Origin: Oceanobacillus indicireducens
GTDB lineage: Bacteria > Bacillota > Bacilli > Bacillales > Amphibacillaceae
Reading direction: 5' to 3'
Assembly (NCBI RefSeq): GCF_014647195.1
Contig: NZ_BMOS01000004.1
Coordinates: 6,869-58,001, forward strand
Length of the DNA stretch: 51,133 bases
The stretch's first letter is position 1. Each line of letters opens with the position of its first letter. The translations under genes were made by a program, and so were the position numbers. Below are positions 25,251-33,587 of the stretch, one piece after another. Below the pieces are notes generated by a model. It did not search any database. It worked only from the letters and a program-made list of their open reading frames with translations, and had not been told where the DNA came from.

Positions 25251-26603
25251 ATGGAACAAGAAAAATTAATTGAATTGGACAAGAAGCATTTCATTCATCC
25301 TACTTCATCGATTCAGCAACAGCAAAAAGACGGAGCGAAAATGATTGTTGAGAAAGGCGATGGAATTTATTTAACGGATAGAAATGATAACGTTTACATT
25401 GATGCGATGTCATCTTTATGGAATGTGAATGTTGGTCACGGAAGAGAGGAACTCGCTGAAGCGGCCGCCGAACAAATGAAAAAGTTAGCTTTTAGTTCGA
25501 CTTTTTCTACTTTCAGCCATGAGCCAGCGATATTACTTGCTGAAAAAATAAGCTCTCTTGCTCCCGAGGGATTAAACGCAGTCTTCTTTACATCCGGTGG
25601 CTCCGAATCGAATGATACAGCAATCAAACTCGCAAGACACTATTGGAGGGTTCAGGATAAACCGGAAAGAAGAAAAATTATTGGAATCAACCGAGCTTAT
25701 CATGGTGTTGCTGCTGCCTCAACAAGCGCTACAGGCATTCCTGAATTTTGGAATATGGCAGGTAAAATGATGACAGATATTTATCACGCTGATAATCCAT
25801 ATGGCATCGGCAAGGATAAAGCTCTTTCCTCACTCCGATCCGTTATTGAAACAGAAGGTCCAGAAACAGTTGCCGCCTTTATTGCAGAACCGATTCAGGG
25901 AGCTGGCGGTGTACTCGTTCCACCAGAAAATTACTTGCAAGAGGTACGAAATCTTTGCGACGAGTACGGAATTTTGTATATTGCGGATGAAGTGATTACT
26001 GGCTTTGGGCGCACTGGAAAATGGTTTGGTGTTGAAAATTACGGTGTTACTCCAGACATTATTTCTTTTGCGAAAGGCGTTACAAGCGGGTATATCCAGC
26101 TTGGTGGAGTTATTGTCTCTGATCAGATCCATGACGTTTTAAAAGAAAAGTCTGCCGGTACCCTTTTCCATGGTTACACGTATAGTGGCCACCCTACCGC
26201 AACTGCTGTTGGACTCAAAAATATTGAAATCATGGAAAATGAAGGACTGCTAGAGAATGCACAGAAAATGGGAGAGGTCATGCTCAAAGGCTTTAAAAAG
26301 CTTAAAGAAGAACTCGATATTGTTGGGGATGTTCGTGCTGTTGGCTTACTTGGTGCCGTAGAGCTTGTGGAAGATCCTGCCACAAATAAGCGGTTTGCTA
26401 GTGACTTACAAGTAGCTCCAAAAGTAATCGAAGCTCTGCATCAGCGTGGTGTAATTTGTCGTGCTGTTACCTACGAAGGAACAGACATTATCTGCTTCTG
26501 CCCGCCGCTCATTATTAATGAACAACAAATCGAAACAATGATAGAGAGACTTCATGATGCGATTAAAGAAGTGAGAAAAGAGTTATCGGCTGTTTTAAAA
26601 TAA
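25251..26603 (+). CDS. Class III omega-amino acid aminotransferase
   Basis: A 450-residue PLP aminotransferase with FFTSGGSESNDTAIKLARHYW (cofactor phosphate), ADEVITGFGRTGKWF (Asp to PLP nitrogen) and the Schiff-base Lys in FAKGVTSGY. It resembles omega-amino acid:pyruvate transaminases acting on beta-alanine, GABA, 5-aminovalerate or diamines, giving a semialdehyde. It is followed by a permease and, after a further promoter, by semialdehyde dehydrogenase and CoA-transferase genes, which favours an omega-amino acid substrate. AAGGAGG precedes the ATG. Confidence 0.88.
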   Translation: MEQEKLIELDKKHFIHPTSSIQQQQKDGAKMIVEKGDGIYLTDRNDNVYIDAMSSLWNVNVGHGREELAEAAAEQMKKLAFSSTFSTFSHEPAILLAEKISSLAPEGLNAVFFTSGGSESNDTAIKLARHYWRVQDKPERRKIIGINRAYHGVAAASTSATGIPEFWNMAGKMMTDIYHADNPYGIGKDKALSSLRSVIETEGPETVAAFIAEPIQGAGGVLVPPENYLQEVRNLCDEYGILYIADEVITGFGRTGKWFGVENYGVTPDIISFAKGVTSGYIQLGGVIVSDQIHDVLKEKSAGTLFHGYTYSGHPTATAVGLKNIEIMENEGLLENAQKMGEVMLKGFKKLKEELDIVGDVRAVGLLGAVELVEDPATNKRFASDLQVAPKVIEALHQRGVICRAVTYEGTDIICFCPPLIINEQQIETMIERLHDAIKEVRKELSAVLK

Positions 26604-26614
26604 ACATTTTAGAC

Positions 26615-26647
26615 AGGTGGGATTCCTTCCTAAAACGAATCCCACCT
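26615..26647 (+). other. Intercistronic hairpin, 10-bp perfect stem
   Basis: AGGTGGGATT (26615-26624) pairs with AATCCCACCT (26638-26647). No T-run follows, so it is more likely a message-processing or stability hairpin between aminotransferase and permease than a terminator. Confidence 0.55.
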
Positions 26648-26676
26648 CATACTACATTCCAGTAAGGAGGGCTTAC

Positions 26677-28083
26677 ATGGATTCAGACCAAAAACTTCTA
26701 AAACTGTTAGGAAATAAGGACGTACTAGCACTTGCCTTTGGCGCTATGATTGGCTGGGGCTGGGTTGTCACGACAGGTATTTGGATTAATGAAGCGGGAT
26801 CTTTGGGGGCTATTTTAGCTTTTGTTATCGGTGGGATTATGGTAGTCTTCGTAGGTCTTACTTACGCGGAGCTCGCTGCTGCGATGCCGCTCGTTGGTGG
26901 TGAATTTGTCTATACGTATAAAGCGATGGGCAGGGTGCTGTCCTTTATCACAACATGGGCCATCATCTTCGGTTATGTATCTGTTGTCGCTTTTGAGGCG
27001 GTTGCCTTACCGACCGTGTTCGAATATTTAATTCCGAATTTCAGCCAAGGCTATTTGTACACAATCCAAGGCTGGGATGTAACGCTTACTTGGGCAGGTA
27101 CTGGAATGCTTGGATCGATTCTTATTGCATGGGTGAACTATCGCGGGATTAAACTAACTTCTTTCATCAATATCGTACTGACATTATTAATCATTATCGC
27201 AGGCATTTTACTTATTACAGGTAGTAGTGTTTCCGGCACAACTGCAACAATGGAACCGTTCTTTCAAAAAGGATTTTCCGGATTATTAACCGTTATCGTC
27301 ATGACTCCATTCATGTTTGTTGGCTTTGATGTGATCCCTCAAGCTGCAGAAGAAATAAATCTACCGAAAAAACGAATTGGTCAACTACTTATTTTTTCGG
27401 TTATTTTAGCGGTTATCTGGTATGTTTCTATTATTTTTGGTGTTTCACGGGTCATGACACCTTCAGAACTTGCAGCAACAAACTTAGCAACTGCAGATGC
27501 AATGAGTAACGCTTATGGCGGAAGTCAATTAATGGCTAATATTCTTGTCCTTGGAGGGATCGGCGGGATTTTGACAAGCTGGTTAGGTTTTTACGTTGGT
27601 GGTAGTAGAGCAATTTATGCCCTCGCAAAAGCTGGCATGTTACCAAAATTCCTAGGCGAGTTACACCCTAAATACCGGACTCCACATAAGGCAATCATTC
27701 TTATCGCAGTTCTGTCCACGATGGCGCCACTGCTTGGCCGCCCTGCTCTTGTCTGGTTTGTCGATGCAGGTGGAATCGGACTTGTCATCGGTTGGTCCAT
27801 GGTCGCACTTTCCTTTGTCATCCTAAGAAAGAAAGCACCGGAAATGGAGCGTCCATTCAAACTTCGCGGTGGATCGGTAATTGGCTGGATTGCAACCATC
27901 CTTGCATTTGGAATCGCTACTTTATATTTACCAGGCATGCCATCTGCTTTAGGAATTCCAGAATGGATTATTATCGGATTCTGGTTCTTAATTGGAGCGA
28001 TTTTTTACAATTATTCCATGCACAAATATGGGAAAGAAAACGTAGAAGATCATATGAAAAAAGAAATTGACCGCATTGCTTAA
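26677..28083 (+). CDS. APC-family amino acid permease
   Basis: A membrane transporter of 468 residues with about twelve hydrophobic helices. The N-terminal LAFGAMIGWGWVVTTG is the APC unwound first helix, followed by TYAELAAAMPLVGGEFVYTYKAMG and PQAAEEINLPKKRIG. It imports amino acids or amines by proton or exchange coupling. ATG 26677 (MDSDQKLLKLL) follows AAGGAGG; the longer frame would start inside the intercistronic hairpin. Immediately downstream of the omega-aminotransferase, it probably brings in that enzyme's substrate. Confidence 0.88.
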   Translation: MDSDQKLLKLLGNKDVLALAFGAMIGWGWVVTTGIWINEAGSLGAILAFVIGGIMVVFVGLTYAELAAAMPLVGGEFVYTYKAMGRVLSFITTWAIIFGYVSVVAFEAVALPTVFEYLIPNFSQGYLYTIQGWDVTLTWAGTGMLGSILIAWVNYRGIKLTSFINIVLTLLIIIAGILLITGSSVSGTTATMEPFFQKGFSGLLTVIVMTPFMFVGFDVIPQAAEEINLPKKRIGQLLIFSVILAVIWYVSIIFGVSRVMTPSELAATNLATADAMSNAYGGSQLMANILVLGGIGGILTSWLGFYVGGSRAIYALAKAGMLPKFLGELHPKYRTPHKAIILIAVLSTMAPLLGRPALVWFVDAGGIGLVIGWSMVALSFVILRKKAPEMERPFKLRGGSVIGWIATILAFGIATLYLPGMPSALGIPEWIIIGFWFLIGAIFYNYSMHKYGKENVEDHMKKEIDRIA

Positions 28084-28089
28084 TATTGT

Positions 28090-28117
28090 TTGCAAAAATT
28101 TTAGAATATACTATAAT
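28090..28117 (+). promoter_or_regulatory. Sigma-A-like promoter after the permease gene
   Basis: TTGCAA (28090-28095) and TATAAT (28112-28117) are spaced by 16 nt. It would start a leader of about 190 nt before the CoA-transferase gene. Confidence 0.45.
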
Positions 28118-28234
28118 AAAAATAATGAATCGTGTTAAGGCGCATCCACGCCTATGTCACATGATCAATGTAGCAATTTAAATAGTAAACTGCCTAATCT
28201 GTTTACAGTCCCTACCAGGATTGTTCCAACAGCC

Positions 28235-28291
28235 AAAAGCCAGTTCAAATTGATTTACAGGATGCTGTATATCGTTTGAGCTGGCTTTTTT
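28235..28291 (+). terminator. Long-stem terminator in the leader of the CoA-transferase operon
   Basis: AAAAGCCAGTTCAAA (28235-28249) pairs with TTTGAGCTGGCTTTT (28275-28289) with one G-U, followed by T's. It ends about 12 nt before the ribosome binding site of the CoA-transferase. Upstream in the same leader are further hairpins (AGGCG/CGCCT near 28140-28155 and GTAAAC/GTTTAC near 28185-28206). It is either the delayed end of the permease transcript or, given the promoter at 28090, an attenuator. Confidence 0.65.
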
Positions 28292-28316
28292 AATACATAT
28301 GAAAGGAGGTTCATTC

Positions 28317-29465
28317 ATGGCTTCAGCTCTTTCTAATTTTAAAATTCTTGACCTGTCCCGGGTACTTGCCGGTCCTTATTGTACGATGATTTTAGGTGAC
28401 CTCGGTGCTGAAGTGATTAAAGTCGAAGCGCCTGGAGGGAGTGACGATACCCGAAAATGGGGTCCCCCCTTTCAAGAAGGTGTGAGTGCTTATTACCTGA
28501 GCGCGAACCGCAACAAAAAAAGTATTACGGTCGATTTAAAGACGGAAGAAGGAATCACCCTCATTAAGAAATTAGTAAAAGAAAGTGATGTCATTATCAA
28601 TAACTTTAAAACTGGGACAATGGCAAGACTTGGACTCGATTATGAAACCGTTGCGGATATTAATCCAGGAATTGTCTTCTGCTCCATCACCGGTTTTGGC
28701 GAAACGGGTCCAAATAAAGCGATGCCCGGCTATGATTTTATCGTGCAAGCAATGAGTGGCTTAATGAGTATCACAGGAGATAAAAATTCTGGACCGCAAA
28801 AACTTGGTGTCGCTATTACAGATGTTTTAACCGGGCTATATGCCTGTATCGGCATTCAGGCTGCACTGCTTGAAAGAAACTTCTCTGGCAAAGGACAGAA
28901 ACTTGATATTTCACTCTATGACAGTGCCGTCAGTTCACTCGTTAATATTGGCAGTAATTATTTAATGTCAGGGAAAATCCCTGAAGCACTCGGTAATCAT
29001 CATGCCAATATCGTTCCGTACCAAACATTTAAAACATTAGATGGTGAAATTGTTATTGCGGTTGGCAATGATCACCAATATAAATCACTATGTACCGTTC
29101 TCGAAAGACCTGAGTTAGGTACAGATGCTAGATTTTTAACGAATCCGGACCGCGTCCAGCACAGGGAACAATTAGTTCCATTATTACAGGAGGTATTTGC
29201 GACGAAACCTACCTACTATTGGCAAAAGCGCTGTAATGAAAATAACATTCCCTGCGGACCGATACAAAACCTGGAAGAAGTGAGCAAAGATCCGCAGCTC
29301 ATCGCTCGTGACATGTTTATTAGCGCTGAACATCCAACTGCCGGACCGATTAAGATGATTGGCAGTCCATTGAAATTATCGAGAACACCCGTAACATACC
29401 GCCATCACCCGCCTAACGCTGGGGAGCATAATGAGGAAATCATGAATCAAACAACAAAAAACTAA
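28317..29465 (+). CDS. CaiB/BaiF (family III) CoA-transferase
   Basis: A 382-residue family III CoA-transferase. It has the N-terminal LSRVLAGPYCTMILGDLGAEVIKVE, SANRNKKSITVDLK, GPNKAMPGYDFIVQAMSG, and the catalytic Asp in ITDVLTGL. It moves CoA from one acyl-CoA to a free carboxylate. In this operon a succinyl-CoA:glutarate (SugCT-like) or similar dicarboxylate CoA-transferase is plausible. ATG 28317 follows AAAGGAGGT; the frame also opens at 28299 without a binding site. Confidence 0.88.
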   Translation: MASALSNFKILDLSRVLAGPYCTMILGDLGAEVIKVEAPGGSDDTRKWGPPFQEGVSAYYLSANRNKKSITVDLKTEEGITLIKKLVKESDVIINNFKTGTMARLGLDYETVADINPGIVFCSITGFGETGPNKAMPGYDFIVQAMSGLMSITGDKNSGPQKLGVAITDVLTGLYACIGIQAALLERNFSGKGQKLDISLYDSAVSSLVNIGSNYLMSGKIPEALGNHHANIVPYQTFKTLDGEIVIAVGNDHQYKSLCTVLERPELGTDARFLTNPDRVQHREQLVPLLQEVFATKPTYYWQKRCNENNIPCGPIQNLEEVSKDPQLIARDMFISAEHPTAGPIKMIGSPLKLSRTPVTYRHHPPNAGEHNEEIMNQTTKN

Positions 29466-29482
29466 TTTTAGGAGATGATCAT

Positions 29483-30694
29483 ATGAATTTTGAATTCACG
29501 GAAGAACAAAATATGCTACGTAAAACAGTGAGAGATTTTACCGATAGGGAGATCATGCCGTACATTGCAGATTGGGACCGAACAGGACAATTTGATCCAA
29601 GTATAATTGACAAAATTTCCGAACTCGGTCTAATGGGTGTATGTATCCCAGAGGAATATGGCGGTAGCGGCATGGATTACAATTCCCTTGCAATTGTATG
29701 TGAAGAACTTGAGCGAGGCGATACCGCATTCCGGACAGCCGTCTCCGTCCATACCGGATTAAATAGCATGACGTTGCTTCAGTGGGGTACGGAAGAACAA
29801 AAGCAAAAATATCTCGTGCCACAAGCAAAGGGAGAGAAAATCGGTGCATTCGGCCTCACGGAGCCAGCTGCCGGATCTGATGTTGCAGCTTTAGAAACGA
29901 GTGCTGTTAAAGATGGTGACCATTATATTTTAAACGGTCAAAAGACATGGATTTCCCTCTGTGATCTGGCGGACAACTTTTTAGTATTTGCCTACACTGG
30001 TGACAGATCGGAAAGACATAAAGGAATCTCTGCTTTTATCGTGGAGCGGACATGGGATGGTTTTTCCTCTAAAGCAATTAAAGGAAAACATGGCATACGT
30101 TCCGGGAATACTGGAGAGATCTTTTTCGATAATGTGAAGGTACCGAAAGAAAACCTGCTTGGTGAAGAAGGAGAAGGCTTTAAAATTGCCATGTCAGCCC
30201 TCGATAATGGACGCTTCACCGTTGCAGCCGGTGCCGTCGGACAAATTATGGCTTGCATCGAGGCTAGTGTAAAATACTGTCATGAGCGGGAAACTTTCGG
30301 TAAGGAGATTGGAAAACATCAGCTCGTGCAACAGATGATTGCCAAAATGGAAGCTGGTTTTCAAATGAGCAGACTTCTCGTCTATCGCGCCGGAGAGTTA
30401 AAAAATCAAGGAAAACGGAACACAAGAGAAACATCCCTCGCTAAATGGCAGGCGTGCGATTTTGCCAACCGAGCTGCGGATGATGCCGTCCAAATCCACG
30501 GGGCATACGGATACTCTGATGAATATCCGGTAGAAAGATATTTACGCAACTCAAAAGCGCCTGTTATTTATGAAGGGACGAGAGAAATTCATACGATCAT
30601 GCAAGCAGAATATGTCCTTGGCTACCGTCAGGATAAAACGCTTAATCGAATGCTGCCTGCTTGGGAAGAATCTTCAACCGTTCCCGGTCTCTAA
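29483..30694 (+). CDS. Acyl-CoA dehydrogenase, glutaryl-CoA-dehydrogenase-like
   Basis: A 403-residue acyl-CoA dehydrogenase with FGLTEPAAGSDVAAL, QIHGAYGYSDEYPVERYLRN and the catalytic Glu in IYEGTREIH. The segment ELERGDTAFRTAVSVH keeps the Glu and Arg that bind the substrate carboxylate in glutaryl-CoA dehydrogenase (ELERVDSGYR in human, from memory). This supports, but does not prove, oxidation and decarboxylation of glutaryl-CoA to crotonyl-CoA. It follows the CoA-transferase by 17 nt. Confidence 0.85.
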   Translation: MNFEFTEEQNMLRKTVRDFTDREIMPYIADWDRTGQFDPSIIDKISELGLMGVCIPEEYGGSGMDYNSLAIVCEELERGDTAFRTAVSVHTGLNSMTLLQWGTEEQKQKYLVPQAKGEKIGAFGLTEPAAGSDVAALETSAVKDGDHYILNGQKTWISLCDLADNFLVFAYTGDRSERHKGISAFIVERTWDGFSSKAIKGKHGIRSGNTGEIFFDNVKVPKENLLGEEGEGFKIAMSALDNGRFTVAAGAVGQIMACIEASVKYCHERETFGKEIGKHQLVQQMIAKMEAGFQMSRLLVYRAGELKNQGKRNTRETSLAKWQACDFANRAADDAVQIHGAYGYSDEYPVERYLRNSKAPVIYEGTREIHTIMQAEYVLGYRQDKTLNRMLPAWEESSTVPGL

Positions 30695-30718
30695 TTATTA
30701 GTGAAGGAGAGTGTCTAA

Positions 30719-32161
30719 ATGCAGATTGAAACGATGACAAAAAGCTTATTCATTAATGGTTCCTGGAGAGATTTTGACGGAAAAACAGAAACAGTCTATA
30801 ATCCGGCCACATTAGAACCAATCACAGAAGTCGCTTATGCCGGAAAAAAAGAAACGGAAGAAGCAATTGAAGCTGCAGCAGAAGCTTTTCTCTCCTGGAG
30901 TGAGACGACTGGACGTGAGCGATCGACCATTTTATATAAAGCACACCAGCTCATGTTGGAAGATGCAGAACGGCTTGGCAAAATTTTGACAATGGAACAA
31001 GGAAAGCCATTAAATGAAGCAATCGGCGAAGTAAAAGGTGCAGCCGCCTTCTTACTCTGGTATGCCGAAGAAGCAAGCAGAGGATACGGGGAATGGATCC
31101 CTTCTTCCAATAAGAATAAACGGATGCTCGTCATCCCACGACCTGTTGGAGTTGTTGGAGCAATTACGCCTTGGAACTTCCCAGCCTCTATGATCACTCG
31201 AAAAATTGCTCCTGCTTTAGCAGCAGGATGTACCGTTGTCTTGAAGCCAGCTCCTGAAACACCGCTTTCTGCTATCGAGATTATGAAAGTGTTTGAGAAA
31301 GCTGGTATGCCTAATGGAGTTGTAAACTTAATTACGGGTGATTCCAAAGCAATTGGCGAGGCTCTGCTTGAAAGTAAAGAAGTCCGCCATATTACATTTA
31401 CCGGATCAACCGCGGTTGGAAAATATTTAATGCAAGAAAGTGCCAACCATGTGAAAAAGCTGTCGCTTGAGCTCGGTGGCCATGCACCAAGTATTGTTTT
31501 TGAAGATGCCGACCTTGAGAAAGCAGCAACACTCGTGCTAGGGAGTAAATTTAGAAATAACGGTCAGACGTGTATCTGTACGAACCGTTTATATGTCCAC
31601 GAATCCATTGCCGAACAATTTACTGCGAAACTTACAGAAAAAGTAGCACAATTAAAGATTGGTTCAGGCTTAGAGAAAGATACGGAGATTGGACCTTTAA
31701 TCAATAAGAAAGCTTTAGAAAAAGTACATTCCCATTTGGAAGATGCTGTAAGTAAAGGAGCAAAAGTTCTGAATGGAGGCGCTCCATGGGATGGTAATTT
31801 AAAAGGGCATTTCTATCAGCCTACGATTCTATCTGAAGTGACAAACGATATGGTTATTATGAATGAAGAAACCTTTGGACCGATCATTCCGATTCAAACA
31901 TTTAACGATGAAAGCGACGTAATTAATAAGGCAAATGATACAGACTATGGGTTAGCCTCTTTTATTTTCACGGAGAATACGAGTCGGGCAATCCGAGTTA
32001 CGGAAAAGTTGGACTACGGTATTGTCGGTGTCAACGATGTCTTCCCTGCCAGTCCAGAAGCTCCTTTTGGTGGTATCAAACAATCTGGAAACGGTAAAGA
32101 AGGCGGAAATCACGGGATGGATGAATTCCTTGAACAGCAATTTGTTTCAATTGGGATTTAG
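30719..32161 (+). CDS. NAD(P)-dependent semialdehyde dehydrogenase (GabD-like)
   Basis: A 480-residue aldehyde dehydrogenase. It shows TPWNFPASMITRKIAPALAAG, FTGSTAVGK, the general base Glu in ELGGHAPSIVF and the catalytic Cys in NNGQTCICTNR. It resembles succinate-semialdehyde dehydrogenase; closely related enzymes oxidise glutarate semialdehyde. As last gene of the operon it would turn the aminotransferase product into a dicarboxylate for the CoA-transferase. AAGGAGAG precedes the ATG. Confidence 0.9.
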   Translation: MQIETMTKSLFINGSWRDFDGKTETVYNPATLEPITEVAYAGKKETEEAIEAAAEAFLSWSETTGRERSTILYKAHQLMLEDAERLGKILTMEQGKPLNEAIGEVKGAAAFLLWYAEEASRGYGEWIPSSNKNKRMLVIPRPVGVVGAITPWNFPASMITRKIAPALAAGCTVVLKPAPETPLSAIEIMKVFEKAGMPNGVVNLITGDSKAIGEALLESKEVRHITFTGSTAVGKYLMQESANHVKKLSLELGGHAPSIVFEDADLEKAATLVLGSKFRNNGQTCICTNRLYVHESIAEQFTAKLTEKVAQLKIGSGLEKDTEIGPLINKKALEKVHSHLEDAVSKGAKVLNGGAPWDGNLKGHFYQPTILSEVTNDMVIMNEETFGPIIPIQTFNDESDVINKANDTDYGLASFIFTENTSRAIRVTEKLDYGIVGVNDVFPASPEAPFGGIKQSGNGKEGGNHGMDEFLEQQFVSIGI

Positions 32162-32170
32162 TAAATAATT

Positions 32171-32214
32171 ATGGTGAGTTCCTCTGCCACGCCAGAGAGG
32201 ACTCACCATTTTTT
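32171..32214 (+). terminator. Intrinsic terminator of the omega-amino acid operon
   Basis: ATGGTGAGTTCCTCT pairs with AGAGGACTCACCAT (one bulge) and is followed by TTTTTT. Confidence 0.8.
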
Positions 32215-32221
32215 CATCCTG

Positions 32222-32539
32222 TTATTTAGGTGTTTTTACCATATTCTCGTACTGTTTATATAAATCCTTCATTGCCGAAGCGAGCGCGTTACCTGCCTTT
32301 CCCAGATAATGCTCTTTAATTGCTTGCACAGGCTTATCAATTCCATCTTGCAAACTATGCCCCTTTAGTAAATATTGAACAAAATCTCTACCATGCTCTG
32401 TTGCGAGTGTACAACTTGCCGTCACGATTACCCCATACTTCTTATCGATTTCCGCAGTAATTGTCAATGTTTCATAGATATTTTTTGCTGCCATCCCTGA
32501 TGGTAGTCTCGAATGTCCTGCGATAAAGACTGTGTTCAT
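32222..32539 (-). CDS. DUF3870-like small protein
   Basis: A 105-residue soluble protein with IAGHSRLPSGMAAKNIYETL, VIVTASCTLATEHGRDFVQYLLKG and a C-terminal helix ending in KDLYKQYENM. I recognise the pattern as DUF3870, a family of unknown function often found beside amino-acid or nucleobase catabolic genes. GGAGGAGATGG precedes the ATG. It is convergent with the semialdehyde dehydrogenase gene. No function is assigned. Confidence 0.7.
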   Translation of the reverse strand: MNTVFIAGHSRLPSGMAAKNIYETLTITAEIDKKYGVIVTASCTLATEHGRDFVQYLLKGHSLQDGIDKPVQAIKEHYLGKAGNALASAMKDLYKQYENMVKTPK

Positions 32540-32764
32540 CTCTCCATCTCCTCCGTTTTTATATTCTCTATATTATTAATATACCATGATTTGTATATCT
32601 TTTTATAATTTCTTTAGTATTACAAAAGATACTAAGGATTATGGGAAGAGTCAAGGCCAAAAAACTACTATGATAAATTACGTGCAGCGGACAAATCGAG
32701 CAGCAACCTTTCTAAGTACCCCAAAGATCGCAATCAAGAGAGTGTGGGATCTAGCAAATAATAA

Positions 32765-32787
32765 AAGCGCCCAGACTTCGGACGCTT
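32765..32787 (-). terminator. Terminator of the nag operon (minus strand)
   Basis: On the minus strand AAGCGTCC-GAAGTCT-GGGCGCTT is followed by TTATTATT. It is 10 nt beyond the nagB stop codon. No gene is seen between here and 32539. Confidence 0.65.
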
Positions 32788-32797
32788 GTCAAAATAG

Positions 32798-33532
32798 TTA
32801 TTTACCCTCTACACCACTCAACGCTGCTTCATCAACAATAACAGTAACATTTTCATGCTTTTTCAAAATTGAGGCTGGGAAGTCTTCTGTAACTTCGCCA
32901 TTTAATAATTTTGCCATTGCATCTGCTTTTGCTTCACCAGAAACAAGTAATAGAATCTCTTTACTGTTCATGATTGTTTCGATTCCCATAGAAACTGCTT
33001 GTGTTGGCACTTCTTCAATTGAATTGAAGAATCGTGCATTTGCTTGAATAGTAGACTCATCTAAATCAACAATATGTGTCTTACTAGTGAATGATGTTCC
33101 TGGCTCATTAAAACCAATATGGCCATTTCCACCAATACCCAATACCTGAACATCAATTCCACCTACTTGTTCAATTGCACGCTCATGTTCCATACATTCT
33201 TTTTTCAAATCTGTTGCAGCACCATTTGGAATGTGAACACGGTCTATCGCAATATCTACATGGCGAAATAACTTTTCATTCATAAAATAATAATAGCTAT
33301 TTGGATCATTTTGTTCTAATCCGACATATTCATCTAAATTGAAAGTAGTCACATTTTCAAAAGATATTTCATTTTGCTGATGCTTTTCAATAATTCGTTG
33401 ATAAAGTCCTTCTGGTGTGGAACCAGTTGCTAAACCAAGAACCGGGTTTTCCAACGAATTGATACGATCAACCATAAACTCGGTTGCTTTTTCGCTCATC
33501 TCATCATAGTCTTTTACTTTGATAACGTTCAC
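32798..33532 (-). CDS. nagB: Glucosamine-6-phosphate deaminase
   Basis: A 244-residue deaminase/isomerase: GlcN-6-P to fructose-6-P and ammonia. It shows GLATGSTPEGLYQ (phosphate loop), NLDEYVGL (catalytic Asp), GIGGNGHIGFNEPG (ring-opening His) and TRAVSMGIETI-like QAVSMGIETI. It lacks the long C-terminal extension of the allosteric E. coli enzyme, as is usual in Bacillus. GTG 33532 follows GGGGGAG at 8 nt. It is the last gene of nagE-nanE-crr-like-nagA-nagB. Confidence 0.95.
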   Translation of the reverse strand: MNVIKVKDYDEMSEKATEFMVDRINSLENPVLGLATGSTPEGLYQRIIEKHQQNEISFENVTTFNLDEYVGLEQNDPNSYYYFMNEKLFRHVDIAIDRVHIPNGAATDLKKECMEHERAIEQVGGIDVQVLGIGGNGHIGFNEPGTSFTSKTHIVDLDESTIQANARFFNSIEEVPTQAVSMGIETIMNSKEILLLVSGEAKADAMAKLLNGEVTEDFPASILKKHENVTVIVDEAALSGVEGK

Positions 33533-33587
33533 TATTCAATCTCCCCCAAATATAAAACTTCTACATCTATTTCGATAATAATACAGA

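Noticed and set aside
32586-33047. Plus-strand open frame overlapping nagB
   Set aside because: No ribosome binding site, and most of it is antisense to nagB and its terminator; the translation looks like no protein family.
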